Positions 27,261 to 36,191 of a stretch of DNA of 64,000 bases are shown piece after piece. Position 1 is the first letter of the stretch. The number at the start of each line of letters is the position of its first letter. The position numbers and the translations under genes are program-made. The notes under the pieces were generated by a model, which was given only the letters and a program-made list of their open reading frames with translations, did not search any database and was not told where the DNA came from. The DNA is from an uncultured Bacteroidia bacterium (GTDB taxonomy: Bacteria; Bacteroidota; Bacteroidia; Bacteroidales; F082). The DNA is taken from the NCBI GenBank assembly GCA_902774295.1, contig CACYHP010000005.1, positions 1 through 64,000 of the forward strand, written 5' to 3'.

Positions 27261-29552
27261 TTAAAATGGGTAACCGATACCGAAATTCCATACCACGTCC
27301 TTCCATTGGAGCTTGCTAATTCTCCAACGTTTGCCTTCATCGTAAGCCGGGTCGCATAATGGGGCTGCCACATCAAAACGGATAAGGAAGAACGAGAAGT
27401 CTAAACGAAGTCCCAAACCGGCATCCAAAGCCAATTGCTTGTAGAATTTGTCAAATTTGAACTGACCGCCGGGGAATGACTCGTTGTCGGTTAAAGTCCA
27501 GATGTTTCCAACATCCATGAACATCGCCCCTTTAAAGAAACTATATATCGGGAATCGGTATTCAATATTTGACTCTAACTGCATATCACCAATATGTTCC
27601 AAATTGAGGCCATATTCATTTTTAAACTCACCAGGACCAAGGTTTCTAAACTGCCAACCACGCATTCCGTTTGCGCCACCGGCATAAAAACTTCGTTCAA
27701 ACGGAAGGTCGATGGAATTGCCATAAGCAACACCTTGACCATACATGAAACGCAACACCAGCATGTTTCTATTTCTGAAATAATGATAAAATCTTAAATC
27801 AAAAATATATTTTATATACTGTGCATAGCGTATTCCTAAGATTTCGTGGTAGTTGTCAGATGATGTTGTGATAATTGGCGTTTCATTGAAAAGCGACAAA
27901 ACGTTTCCTGAAGTCTCAAAATCAAATTTAAAGTAAAAGAAGTCGTTATTCTTCCTAACTATCTGATTATTAAAGATAAACGAATAGTTTAAACCGAGAA
28001 TCAAGTGGTCGGTATATTGGTCTTTAATACGCTGGTTCGTTTCATAATTCAGAACATAAGCGAACAGTTCAGTAGGTAAGACCTTGACTGTGTTTAAGTT
28101 GATAGGAGTGAGGAAGTGCTCTACGGTATTTGAAGATCTCCAGTTATAACCGAACGAAGCCGTCATGATATATCTTGAGTATAACGGTCTAATTTGCATG
28201 TTATAACTGGTGAGGAGCATTGTTCTCGGCTGATACTCAATGACAAAGCGGTGTAATGGAATAGGACTGAGGAATCGCGGGAATATGATACTCGCCTCAA
28301 CACCAAACTCTTTGGTGTTGAACATACCTTCTTGTATAAAATATTCATCTACACGCTGAGCCTGAAAACCTCCTTTAAGAGTGATTCTCAATGCTTCCGA
28401 ACCTCTGAAAATATTGTTGTTTCTATAGGATAAACTTCCCAATGCACCGAGATCGCCGCCGGAATTGGTACCCTCAAGCTGTATGTTGTAATGGTGAATC
28501 TTGTCTTTCTGCAACGTGATGATGCAGTTCAAAAGCTTCACGGAATCATTGTCGCTTGGCACTGTGTCGAAGCTTATGTTGCTGAGTCTGTATAACTTAA
28601 GGCTTCCTAACGCTCCATAAGTCTGACTAACTTTTTTCTGACTGAATTCCTCACCAGGATGGATTTGAATCACCTGATTGAAGGTCTTGAGATGTACCTT
28701 GGGATTATTGCCGTATATGAAATCAAAGCGATATTCTGGGTCTTTCTTACGTAAACTGAAAGTGTATGGAACAGTGTCATTTACGATGGTATTCGCTGTC
28801 TTGATGTTGTAGTCCGGATAAATGAAGACTTTGTTAATAAAGTACTTATCGTGTTTTTTGCCATCAATGAGAAGCGTCACGTCGGCTTTGTTTTGCCGGA
28901 GATTGGTGTCAACCTCATAAAGAATGTAATCTTTCGTGAAGAAGAAATAACCATTGTCCCTTAAATGCGTCGTGATGAGGTCACGCTCCTTGTCCATGGT
29001 GAAAACATTGTAATTGTCACCGCTTTTTACTACCAAATCGTTATCAATCTTGCTTATTTCCTTGGATACAGCGCTGTCATAAATCTTTTTATCGACTTCT
29101 CTGATAGTGTATGGCTTGGCGGGAATAATCCTGTAAACCACTGTGGCTCTGTTGTTTTTGTCGATTTTTGTAGCCATCACTCTCGACTTGAAAAAGCCCG
29201 TATTGTTGAGATAATTCTCAATCTGACGTTTTGAGTCGGCGGTTAATACGCTGTTGTAGTAAACTGGCTCTACACCGAAGTTTTTATTTATCCATCTATA
29301 GAAACTTTTGTCGGTTTTGTCGAGTGTTTTATAGTAAACCCAGACACGTGGCAGCCATCCGAAAATGTTTTTGTTCGGTTTTTGGATGACATAATTTGAG
29401 ACTTCTGATTTGGAAATGTTATAATGCGTTGAGTCGTTGATTATTTCATAATCAGTCAATATCGCTTTGCCTTCAGGCACATATTTCCTGATGGCACAAC
29501 TCGCTAATCCCAAGACTACGAGCATCAGCAATATAAACTTAACAACTTTCAA
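27261..29552 (-). CDS. tamL: TamL-like outer-membrane lipoprotein (BamA superfamily)
   Basis: The 763-residue protein has a lipoprotein signal peptide (LGLASCAIRKYVPEG), POTRA-like N-terminal repeats and a C-terminal surface-antigen barrel (FYAGGANGMRGWQFRNLGPG, then ending DVVWNFGIGYPF). This combination of lipobox and BamA-type barrel is typical of Bacteroidetes TamL, thought to work with TamB in outer-membrane biogenesis. No tamB is in the window. It is followed directly by the helicase and preceded by folC with a 73-base gap of short repeats. Confidence 0.85.
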   Translation of the reverse strand: MKVVKFILLMLVVLGLASCAIRKYVPEGKAILTDYEIINDSTHYNISKSEVSNYVIQKPNKNIFGWLPRVWVYYKTLDKTDKSFYRWINKNFGVEPVYYNSVLTADSKRQIENYLNNTGFFKSRVMATKIDKNNRATVVYRIIPAKPYTIREVDKKIYDSAVSKEISKIDNDLVVKSGDNYNVFTMDKERDLITTHLRDNGYFFFTKDYILYEVDTNLRQNKADVTLLIDGKKHDKYFINKVFIYPDYNIKTANTIVNDTVPYTFSLRKKDPEYRFDFIYGNNPKVHLKTFNQVIQIHPGEEFSQKKVSQTYGALGSLKLYRLSNISFDTVPSDNDSVKLLNCIITLQKDKIHHYNIQLEGTNSGGDLGALGSLSYRNNNIFRGSEALRITLKGGFQAQRVDEYFIQEGMFNTKEFGVEASIIFPRFLSPIPLHRFVIEYQPRTMLLTSYNMQIRPLYSRYIMTASFGYNWRSSNTVEHFLTPINLNTVKVLPTELFAYVLNYETNQRIKDQYTDHLILGLNYSFIFNNQIVRKNNDFFYFKFDFETSGNVLSLFNETPIITTSSDNYHEILGIRYAQYIKYIFDLRFYHYFRNRNMLVLRFMYGQGVAYGNSIDLPFERSFYAGGANGMRGWQFRNLGPGEFKNEYGLNLEHIGDMQLESNIEYRFPIYSFFKGAMFMDVGNIWTLTDNESFPGGQFKFDKFYKQLALDAGLGLRLDFSFFLIRFDVAAPLCDPAYDEGKRWRISKLQWKDVVWNFGIGYPF

Positions 29553-29590
29553 CTAATATAAACTATTCAACTCTCAACTTAAAACTTTAA

Positions 29591-29627
29591 AACTACTCTA
29601 AACTCTACACTCTAAACCCTACACTTT
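29591..29627. repeat. CTCTAAACTCTACA-type repeat
   Basis: The 37 bases beginning AACTACTCTAAACTCTACAC are nearly identical to 55796-55830. Simple variants (TTTTAACTCTTAACT) occur at 57199-57281 and 59230-59600. These seem to be a dispersed intergenic repeat. Confidence 0.65.
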
Positions 29628-30912
29628 AAATAACTTCAGCAACTGTAAAATTGCTTCCGCCAATGAAAACTACATCGTCGAAATGAGCATTATTCAGTGC
29701 TGAGTTGTATGCCTGCTGCACCGATTCATAAACATTTCCGTGTAATCCAGCTTCTAAAGCCTTGGACGCCAATATGTTAGCATCGAGACCACGAGGGATG
29801 TCTGCTTTGCAGAAATAGTAATCTGCATATTGTGGCAGCAGATGTAAAATTCCGTTTATATCCTTATCGTTGACGCAGCCTAAAACGAAGTGTAACTTCC
29901 TGAAACTCATGTCACTAAGCTGCATCACAATCTCTTTGATTCCGCCTACGTTATGTCCGGTGTCGGCTATCACCAGAGGCTGACGGCTTAAGATTTGCCA
30001 TCTGCCCATCAGGTTGGTGTTTTTCACCACAAATTCAAGGCCGTTAACGATATCTTTCTGCTCGATATTGAACTTGTCCTTGAGGATATCGATGGCGCAA
30101 AGCACTGTTGCGAGGTTCTTTTTCTGATAATAACCAAGAAGCGGGAACTCAACTGCTTCCATGTATAATTCACTGTTTTTCCAGATGTCAAACTTCTGAT
30201 AATCAAGCGATTCGATATGTATTTTATCGCAATCGAAGATCTGGTCGGCGAAGTAAATAGGAGCATTGCATTCCTGTGCTTTCTTGATGAACACGTCTTG
30301 GGTTTCAGCCTGCGTCTCGCCAATCACCACAGGGGTATGCGGCTTGATGATACCGGCTTTTTCAACAGCTATTTCCGCCAAGGTGTTGCCGAGCATCGCC
30401 ACGTGATCCAAGGAAATATTGGTAATCACGCTCAGTTCTGGCTTTATCACATTGGTTGAGTCAAGACGTCCGCCGAGACCTACTTCGATGATGGCTATAT
30501 CGACTTTTTCCTTTGCAAAATAGTCGAAAGCCATGCCTGTCGCCATCTCGAAAAACGACAGCTGCATCTCTTCGAATTTCTCTTTGTTTTCCTCGATAAA
30601 GTCGATGACGTTCTGCTCTGGAATCATCTGTCCGTTGATGCGGATGCGTTCGCGATAGTCGAGCAGGTGAGGGGATGTGTAAAGTCCGGTCTTGTATCCA
30701 CATTCCTGAAATATGGATGCCAAGGTATGCGACACTGTGCCTTTGCCGTTGGTGCCGGCGACGTGTATTGTCTTAAAACTATTCTGTGGATTGCCAAGAA
30801 AATCAAGCAATTCCACTATGTTGCCGAGGTCTGGTTTGTATGCTGCTGCCCCGATCTTTTGATACATTGGAAATTTGTTAAACATCCAATTTGTCGTATC
30901 AGCGTAGTTCAT
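29626..30912 (-). CDS. folC: Bifunctional folylpolyglutamate synthase/dihydrofolate synthase
   Basis: The 428-residue Mur-ligase-family enzyme joins glutamate to dihydropteroate and folates in the cytosol. The P-loop HVAGTNGKGTVSHTLASIF is near residue 50, followed by GLYTSPHLLDYRERI and the central VITNISLDHVAMLGNTL, and the C-terminal domain has ADTGHNVGG. Its start overlaps the tonB stop by four bases, so it is cotranscribed with exbB, exbD and tonB. Confidence 0.93.
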   Translation of the reverse strand: MNYADTTNWMFNKFPMYQKIGAAAYKPDLGNIVELLDFLGNPQNSFKTIHVAGTNGKGTVSHTLASIFQECGYKTGLYTSPHLLDYRERIRINGQMIPEQNVIDFIEENKEKFEEMQLSFFEMATGMAFDYFAKEKVDIAIIEVGLGGRLDSTNVIKPELSVITNISLDHVAMLGNTLAEIAVEKAGIIKPHTPVVIGETQAETQDVFIKKAQECNAPIYFADQIFDCDKIHIESLDYQKFDIWKNSELYMEAVEFPLLGYYQKKNLATVLCAIDILKDKFNIEQKDIVNGLEFVVKNTNLMGRWQILSRQPLVIADTGHNVGGIKEIVMQLSDMSFRKLHFVLGCVNDKDINGILHLLPQYADYYFCKADIPRGLDANILASKALEAGLHGNVYESVQQAYNSALNNAHFDDVVFIGGSNFTVAEVI

Positions 30913-31631
30913 TGTCTTATGATAAATTTATAAGTTATCGTTCCTCTTTGTAATTCCACGGCGTTTTTATCAGGTGCGAACACCGATTGTAATGCCGCTT
31001 GCTTTGCTGTTTCACGCATTCTTGCGTTGGAGATGTTTGTGCCTTTGCCCACTTCGGCTCTTTGCACGCGACCGTCGCGGTCGACCCAGATATCTACAAC
31101 TATTGTGCCTTCTTCGTTGAAGTCGGAGCTTGGACGTGGCAGGCTCTTTGCGTTACGTCCGCCGAGGTCGTATGATGGACCTCCTCCTGCGCCGCCTTGA
31201 CCTTCATAGTTTGCTATATTCTGACCGCCGTTAGGATTGCCTTGGTCGCCGGGAGTCTCAGTATTTCCTTCCGATGACTGCTGTTCCACCGGCTGGTTTA
31301 CTGGCTTGAACAGTGCTCTCTCGTTGACCTTAGGCTCCTCTTTAGGCTTTGGCTCTTCTATGGCAGGCGCCTCCTCGGTGTCTTGTGTCACCGTCTCTTC
31401 TTTCACCTGCTCTGGCTTGGGTTTCGGAGCTTCAACCACCTTCGTCGGCTTCGGTTGTTGCTGTACGCCCATACCTTCGTTATACATGCCGAGGTTTACT
31501 TCAACGCCAGCTTCTCCTGGCAACGGCAGCGGTGTGGTCAGCGCCAGAATGAACAAAACAGCAATAACGGCGGCATGCACTGCAACAGTGATGCCTATCG
31601 CTATCGTCTTATTTTTGTTTTCTCTTTTCAT
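30909..31631 (-). CDS. tonB: TonB family energy transducer
   Basis: The 240-residue protein has one N-terminal membrane segment (AIGITVAVHAAVIAVLFILA), a Pro/Lys/Glu-rich periplasmic spacer (PKPKPEQVKEETVTQ), a glycine-rich part and a C-terminal TonB domain (VDRDGRVQRAEVGKG, then TITYKFIIRQ). It couples proton motive force to outer-membrane receptors through ExbBD. Its start overlaps exbD and its stop overlaps folC. Confidence 0.88.
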   Translation of the reverse strand: MKRENKNKTIAIGITVAVHAAVIAVLFILALTTPLPLPGEAGVEVNLGMYNEGMGVQQQPKPTKVVEAPKPKPEQVKEETVTQDTEEAPAIEEPKPKEEPKVNERALFKPVNQPVEQQSSEGNTETPGDQGNPNGGQNIANYEGQGGAGGGPSYDLGGRNAKSLPRPSSDFNEEGTIVVDIWVDRDGRVQRAEVGKGTNISNARMRETAKQAALQSVFAPDKNAVELQRGTITYKFIIRQ

Positions 31632-32041
31632 TTCTTTGCCGATGTTGCCAGTAAAACCTTATGGTTTTGATGTGTCTCGTTGTTGATGTTGTTCACCGCG
31701 TCAATCACGTTGACGACATATTGAACCGGAACGTTCTTGTCGGAACGAACCACCACAGTGCCATCGACAGTGCCTCCAAGTGCCAAAACAATCTCCGATT
31801 GTAATTGATTTTCAGCTACTTGACGCTCTCCGACATAATAATCGTTCTTCTCGTTGATATAGACGGTGACGGTTTGCTTTGCCATGGTGCGGCTGTTACT
31901 CTGAGGAAGCAGCAGCTTTATGGCGTTAGGAGCCACCAGCGTCGATGTCAGCATGAAAAAAATAAGCAGAAGGAACACGAGGTCGGACATCGACGACGAG
32001 TTGAATTCCACTCTTCTCTGATTTCTTCGTTTTAGTGCCAT
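31628..32041 (-). CDS. exbD: ExbD/TolR family biopolymer transport protein
   Basis: The 137-residue protein has a single N-terminal membrane helix (SDLVFLLLIFFMLTSTLV) with the proton-related aspartate in SMSDLVFLL, and a periplasmic domain with VVVRSDKNVPVQYVVNVIDA. It lies between exbB and tonB with short gaps or overlaps and forms the stator complex with ExbB. Confidence 0.9.
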   Translation of the reverse strand: MALKRRNQRRVEFNSSSMSDLVFLLLIFFMLTSTLVAPNAIKLLLPQSNSRTMAKQTVTVYINEKNDYYVGERQVAENQLQSEIVLALGGTVDGTVVVRSDKNVPVQYVVNVIDAVNNINNETHQNHKVLLATSAKK

Positions 32042-32044
32042 AAC

Positions 32045-32731
32045 TTATTTTGCTGGTTCATTCAAAACATCCATAAATTCTATACTTTTCGACTCGAGGA
32101 GGTTCACCACCTTATCTATTTGAGATACAAGGATATTGTAGAAAATAAAGGCGATGATACCCACGATAAGACCGCCAACGGTTGTCACCATGGCTTGGTA
32201 GATACCTGTCGAGAGCAGCTCGATGTCGATGTTGTTGCCCGCCATTGACATGTCGTAGAATGCGCGAATCATACCGATGACAGTGCCAAGGAATCCGAGC
32301 ATAGGACCTGCACCTGATATCATGGCGAGAAGGGCGACGCCTTTCTCAAGATTGCTAACTTCAAGATTACCAACGTTTTCGATGGCTGTCTGTATGTCAT
32401 TTAATGGCTTGCCGATACGTGAGATACCCTTTTCTATCATTCGCGAAAGCGGGGTAGAGGTCTTCTGGCACAACACCTTGGCATCGTCCAACTTGCCGTC
32501 AACCATGTAGTTGCGGATGGTTTCCATAAACATGTTGTCGTTTTTCGCCGCCCTGTTGATGGTGATGAATCTCTCGATGAAGATATACATCGCGATTACT
32601 GAGAAAACTGCTAAAATTAACATAATCCAGCCACCCTGGAGAGCCATGTCCCATAACGACATTCTAATTTCTGTGGCTTCTGTAACTGCTTCAGCTACAG
32701 GTACTTGCAATAAAAAACTTGTTAAATTCAT
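32045..32731 (-). CDS. exbB: MotA/TolQ/ExbB family proton channel protein
   Basis: The 228-residue protein has three membrane segments (about residues 30-52, 130-155 and 175-200) and the family block LEKGVALLAMISGAGPMLGF followed by LGTVIGMIRAF and TTVGGLIVGIIAFIFYN. It powers TonB together with ExbD. It is the first gene of the minus-strand operon; a -7-like TATTTTTG lies at 32752-32759 on that strand. Confidence 0.9.
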   Translation of the reverse strand: MNLTSFLLQVPVAEAVTEATEIRMSLWDMALQGGWIMLILAVFSVIAMYIFIERFITINRAAKNDNMFMETIRNYMVDGKLDDAKVLCQKTSTPLSRMIEKGISRIGKPLNDIQTAIENVGNLEVSNLEKGVALLAMISGAGPMLGFLGTVIGMIRAFYDMSMAGNNIDIELLSTGIYQAMVTTVGGLIVGIIAFIFYNILVSQIDKVVNLLESKSIEFMDVLNEPAK

Positions 32732-32801
32732 ATACTAATATTTGTCATTTACAAAAATAAACAATTAATTGACAAATTTAGTACAAAAATTTTGAAAAAA
32801 A

Positions 32802-33704
32802 TTAGATTTCTGTGAATCTTTTTACAATTTTTTCACGATAAGTGTTAGAAACCGGCACCGACTCAAGTCCTGTCTGGTTGAAATCGATGTAATATCCGTC
32901 GGATTCATTGCGTATAAGCTTGATATTGTTGGAGTTAACAATATATGTACGATGGCAGCGCATAAGTGGTGTGCCTGCCAAGGAGTCTTCAATAGCTTGA
33001 ATCTTGTTGCGGAGCACAAACGAGCTGATGCCACCTTTATTATTATAAAAGACATTGACGTAGTTGCCTTCCGCCTTGATATAATAGATATTCTCAAGTT
33101 TTACAGTGAATTTCAGCGCGCCTGTATAGTCGTGGAAATTGATGATATCAGGATTGTCAGTCACAATCTGCTCGCCGGTATTGTTTTTTTGCGTGTTCTG
33201 ATTGTTATTGTCATTGAATTTTATAACGCTTCGGGCAATTTTCAAGACTCTTTGAGCGTCGAGAAGGGCGAAACTCAAGTCAGTTACGATAAACGGGAAT
33301 CCCAATGCGATAAATGTGATAAGGATACTCTTACCGATGATAAGAGCATGTGTGTATTCCTGAACATTCATGATTCTCAATGAGATATAAGCATGGAACA
33401 GACCGATTAGCACTATCTCCACCAAACACCATATTATAAATATAGGTAAAGTGAATCTGATCAGTCGTTTTGACGAGTAATACATCATCACTCTACTGAA
33501 AATCAAAAAGATAGTGGAGAAAATGACAAAGAATGCCGTATAAATAAACTTATCCTGTTCTTCTAATGAAAACCATGCTGTTGTAGTGTCAGATAAAGGT
33601 ATATATATGGCCAAAAATGCAATAGCAAAGAGCACTGAAATAGTCACCTGGACTATTAGGTTGTTCTTCTCTATCAGATAATGTGGCAGCTTTTTCGTTG
33701 TCAT
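32802..33704 (-). CDS. Membrane-bound LytTR-domain transcriptional regulator
   Basis: The 300-residue protein has four predicted membrane segments in its first half (about 16-37, 52-74, 84-108 and 125-147) and a C-terminal LytTR DNA-binding domain (about 195-297: IYYIKAEGNYVNVFYNN, LMRCHRTYIVNSNNIKLI). It has no receiver domain and no kinase gene beside it, so it may sense a membrane signal directly. The start at 33704 (MTTKKLPHYLIEK) was preferred because the -7 box TATCTTTG lies just upstream at 33725-33732. It is divergent from the fatty-acid operon, with seven direct repeats between them. Confidence 0.85.
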   Translation of the reverse strand: MTTKKLPHYLIEKNNLIVQVTISVLFAIAFLAIYIPLSDTTTAWFSLEEQDKFIYTAFFVIFSTIFLIFSRVMMYYSSKRLIRFTLPIFIIWCLVEIVLIGLFHAYISLRIMNVQEYTHALIIGKSILITFIALGFPFIVTDLSFALLDAQRVLKIARSVIKFNDNNNQNTQKNNTGEQIVTDNPDIINFHDYTGALKFTVKLENIYYIKAEGNYVNVFYNNKGGISSFVLRNKIQAIEDSLAGTPLMRCHRTYIVNSNNIKLIRNESDGYYIDFNQTGLESVPVSNTYREKIVKRFTEI

Positions 33705-33724
33705 ATGGCGTAATTTTTTCGCTG

Positions 33725-33732
33725 CAAAGATA
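33725..33732 (-). promoter_or_regulatory. -7 box of the LytTR gene promoter
   Basis: On the minus strand the sequence reads TATCTTTG, a full match to TAnnTTTG, 20 bases before the start codon. The nearest CGTCACAAA repeat begins 27 bases upstream of it, where an activator or repressor could touch the polymerase. No clear -33 TTG is seen. Confidence 0.65.
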
Positions 33733-33758
33733 CAAATAATATTAATACGAGCGAATTT

Positions 33759-33890
33759 CGTCACAAAATTTTTAAAATTTCGTCACAAAATAAAATTTTC
33801 GTCACAAAATTTGAAAATTTCGTCACAAAATGGCTGAATTCGTCACAAAAAGCCGAATTTCGTCACAAAGAACCGTGATTTGGTCACAAA
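33759..33890. promoter_or_regulatory. Array of seven CGTCACAAA direct repeats at 19-22 bp spacing
   Basis: CGTCACAAA begins at 33759, 33781, 33800, 33821, 33841 and 33861, and a variant GGTCACAAA at 33882. The spacing averages two helical turns, so all copies are on about the same face of the DNA. The array fills the gap between the divergent -7 boxes of the LytTR gene and fabH. LytTR proteins bind direct repeats with this spacing, so autoregulation and control of fabH are likely. This is inferred from position. Confidence 0.8.
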
Positions 33891-33915
33891 AATTCATCAA
33901 GTGGTTTTTAGGGGG

Positions 33916-33923
33916 TATTTTTG
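33916..33923 (+). promoter_or_regulatory. -7 box of the fabH operon promoter
   Basis: TATTTTTG lies 43 bases before the fabH ATG. No TTG is at the proper -33 distance, which fits a promoter that depends on the repeat array upstream. Confidence 0.55.
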
Positions 33924-33965
33924 CGTCGATTGAAAACGAATATTAACAATTAAACTTAAATATAA

Positions 33966-34913
33966 ATGAAAATTTCAGGAACAGGAAGTTCTCTTCCATC
34001 AAAAGTTGTTACGAATCAGATGCTCGCAGAGATTCTTGACACATCTGACGAATGGATCACAACGCGTACCGGTATCAAGGAGCGCCGTGTCCTTTCAAAT
34101 GAATATGTGCTTGACCTTGCTGTCGATGCGTCGTTAAAGGCATTGGAAGATGCCAAGATGGATGTGAAAGATCTTGATTTCATCATTTGCGCCAACGTTG
34201 TGAATGAGTATGTGACACCAGCTTTGAGCTGTATAGTGAAAGATAAGATCGGAGCGCACTGTCCATGTGTTGACCTCAACGGAGCTTGCGTGGGATTTAT
34301 TTATGCCTGCGACATTGCGGAAGCATATTATAAAATAGGTAAGGTTAAAAACGTCCTCGTGGTTTGTGCAGAGGCACCGGCTCACATGCTTGACTGGCAT
34401 GACCGTACATGCGCCGTGCTGTTCGGAGCAGGAGCAGGAGCAGTGGTTCTCACACCTGGTGACAATATCATAGCTACACGCCTCAACGCCTCTGAAGGCT
34501 GGGATCGTCTCTATGAGATGCACGACCTCCAATGGTGCCCTTACGACATGAAAGGCAAGACCAACCTCCCTCTCGTGATGCACGGACAGGATGTGTTCAG
34601 ATTCGCAACATCGACATGCGTCAGCGATTTGGAGCACGTGCTTAAAGAAGCAAATATGAATGCCGACGAGATCGACACATATTTTATCCATCAGGCTAAC
34701 TTGAGAATTATTAAATATATTGAACAGATGCTGAAACAGCCGAGCGATAAGTTCCCGACAAACATCGAGAAATACGGTAACACCTCATCGGCAAGCCTCC
34801 CGATTTTGCTTGATGAAGTGAAACACGCCGGCGGCCTCAAGAAAGGTGCAAAACTCGCATTCAGCGCATTCGGCGCAGGCCTCGTATCTGGTGCAATGAT
34901 TATGAAATGGTAA
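33966..34913 (+). CDS. fabH: 3-oxoacyl-[ACP] synthase III
   Basis: The 315-residue thiolase-fold enzyme condenses an acyl-CoA primer with malonyl-ACP. The catalytic triad is visible: C108 in LNGACVGFIYA, H242 in FIHQANLR and N272 in YGNTSSASLP. It is the first gene of an eight-gene operon that also encodes FabF, FabZ, ACP, FabG and an ETF/acyl-CoA dehydrogenase pair. Primer specificity cannot be read here. The gene could serve housekeeping or specialised acyl-chain synthesis. Confidence 0.88.
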   Translation: MKISGTGSSLPSKVVTNQMLAEILDTSDEWITTRTGIKERRVLSNEYVLDLAVDASLKALEDAKMDVKDLDFIICANVVNEYVTPALSCIVKDKIGAHCPCVDLNGACVGFIYACDIAEAYYKIGKVKNVLVVCAEAPAHMLDWHDRTCAVLFGAGAGAVVLTPGDNIIATRLNASEGWDRLYEMHDLQWCPYDMKGKTNLPLVMHGQDVFRFATSTCVSDLEHVLKEANMNADEIDTYFIHQANLRIIKYIEQMLKQPSDKFPTNIEKYGNTSSASLPILLDEVKHAGGLKKGAKLAFSAFGAGLVSGAMIMKW

Positions 34914-34925
34914 AAAAGAAAATTA

Positions 34926-36170
34926 ATGGAAATGAATAAAAGAAGAGTAGTTATAACAGGAATGGGTGTTGTCTCACCAGTGGGCAACAATATTGAGACA
35001 TTCCGTAAGAATATTATGAACGGTGTTTGCGGCATCACCCCAATCACCAAATTTGATACAAGTGACCTTCCATCAAAGGTGGCAGGCGAGGTGAAAGATT
35101 TCGACCCGGCTGAATATAATCTTGAGACGCCATTTGTGCGCCGCAACGACTTGTTCTCGGTTTATGCCATGGCAGCTGCAGTGCAGGCTATGCAAGGCAA
35201 CGAGGAAGGCTGGGACGAGAATCGTCTCGGTGTCTATATCGGATCAGGTATCGGCGGTTTTGACACCATGATGCGTGAGATGCACAAACTCGAGGCTGAA
35301 GGTCCACGTTGGGTCTCTCCATTGATGATTCCTACCATGATTGCAAATATGGCATCAGGTAACGTGGCAATCAGATTCAACGCTCATGGCGTTTGCATCC
35401 CTGTTGTGACAGCTTGCGCTACCAGCACCAACGCCATCGGCGAGGCTTACCGTGCCATCAAGGACGGCTATGCAGACGGTATCATCGCTGGCGGTACAGA
35501 AGCACCTATTAATAGATTGTCGATCGCTGGTTTCGCCAACGCAAAGGCTTTGTCAAAGTCAGAAGACCCGATGGCAGCATCATTGCCATTCGACGCACGT
35601 CGCGCAGGTTTCGTCATCGCAGAAGGCGCTGGCGTAGTGCTGATGGAAGAATATGAGCACGCTAAGAAACGCGGTGCTACAATCTATGCTGAGGTTTGCG
35701 GATACGGCAACACCTGCGACGCACATCATGTGACAGCTCCACATCCGGAAGGCACATACGCTGCAAACGCCATTAAGATGGCATTGGATGAGGCTGGCTA
35801 TCAGGCAGGCAAAGATGTACTTTACGTCAACGCTCATGGTACGGGCACAGCTCTCAACGACTCATCGGAGACAGCAGCTTTGAAGAAGGCGTTGGGCGAG
35901 ACAGAGGCACGCAGAGCCATGATAAGCTCTACAAAATCAATGATGGGACACCTTCTCGGTGCAGCAGGCGCAGTGGAAATCATCGCATCAGTGCTCGCAC
36001 TTCGCGACGGCATGGTACCTCCGACAATCAACCTCAACGAGCCAGACCCGGCTTGTGACCTGAATTACACGCCAAACAAGGCTGTCAAGGCTGACCTGAC
36101 AATAGCAGTGTCAGAATCATTAGGATTCGGCGGACACAACGGTGCCGTGGCATTAAGACCTATTAAGTAA
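34926..36170 (+). CDS. fabF: 3-oxoacyl-[ACP] synthase II
   Basis: The 414-residue condensing enzyme elongates acyl-ACP with malonyl-ACP. C164 in VVTACATSTNA, H304 in VNAHGTGTAL, K337 and H342 in STKSMMGHLLGAAG are the full catalytic set. A second ATG two codons in is an equally good start. It follows fabH by 12 bases. Confidence 0.93.
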   Translation: MEMNKRRVVITGMGVVSPVGNNIETFRKNIMNGVCGITPITKFDTSDLPSKVAGEVKDFDPAEYNLETPFVRRNDLFSVYAMAAAVQAMQGNEEGWDENRLGVYIGSGIGGFDTMMREMHKLEAEGPRWVSPLMIPTMIANMASGNVAIRFNAHGVCIPVVTACATSTNAIGEAYRAIKDGYADGIIAGGTEAPINRLSIAGFANAKALSKSEDPMAASLPFDARRAGFVIAEGAGVVLMEEYEHAKKRGATIYAEVCGYGNTCDAHHVTAPHPEGTYAANAIKMALDEAGYQAGKDVLYVNAHGTGTALNDSSETAALKKALGETEARRAMISSTKSMMGHLLGAAGAVEIIASVLALRDGMVPPTINLNEPDPACDLNYTPNKAVKADLTIAVSESLGFGGHNGAVALRPIK

Positions 36171-36191
36171 ATTATTGAAAATCATACAGCT

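Noticed and set aside
31237-31686. Plus-strand open frame opposite tonB and exbD
   Set aside because: It mirrors the Pro/Glu-rich TonB spacer and has no independent support.
33759-33890. Regular repeats that might be taken for a CRISPR array
   Set aside because: The repeated unit is only nine bases and the intervening sequence 10-13 bases, with no cas genes. A regulatory array between divergent promoters explains it better.
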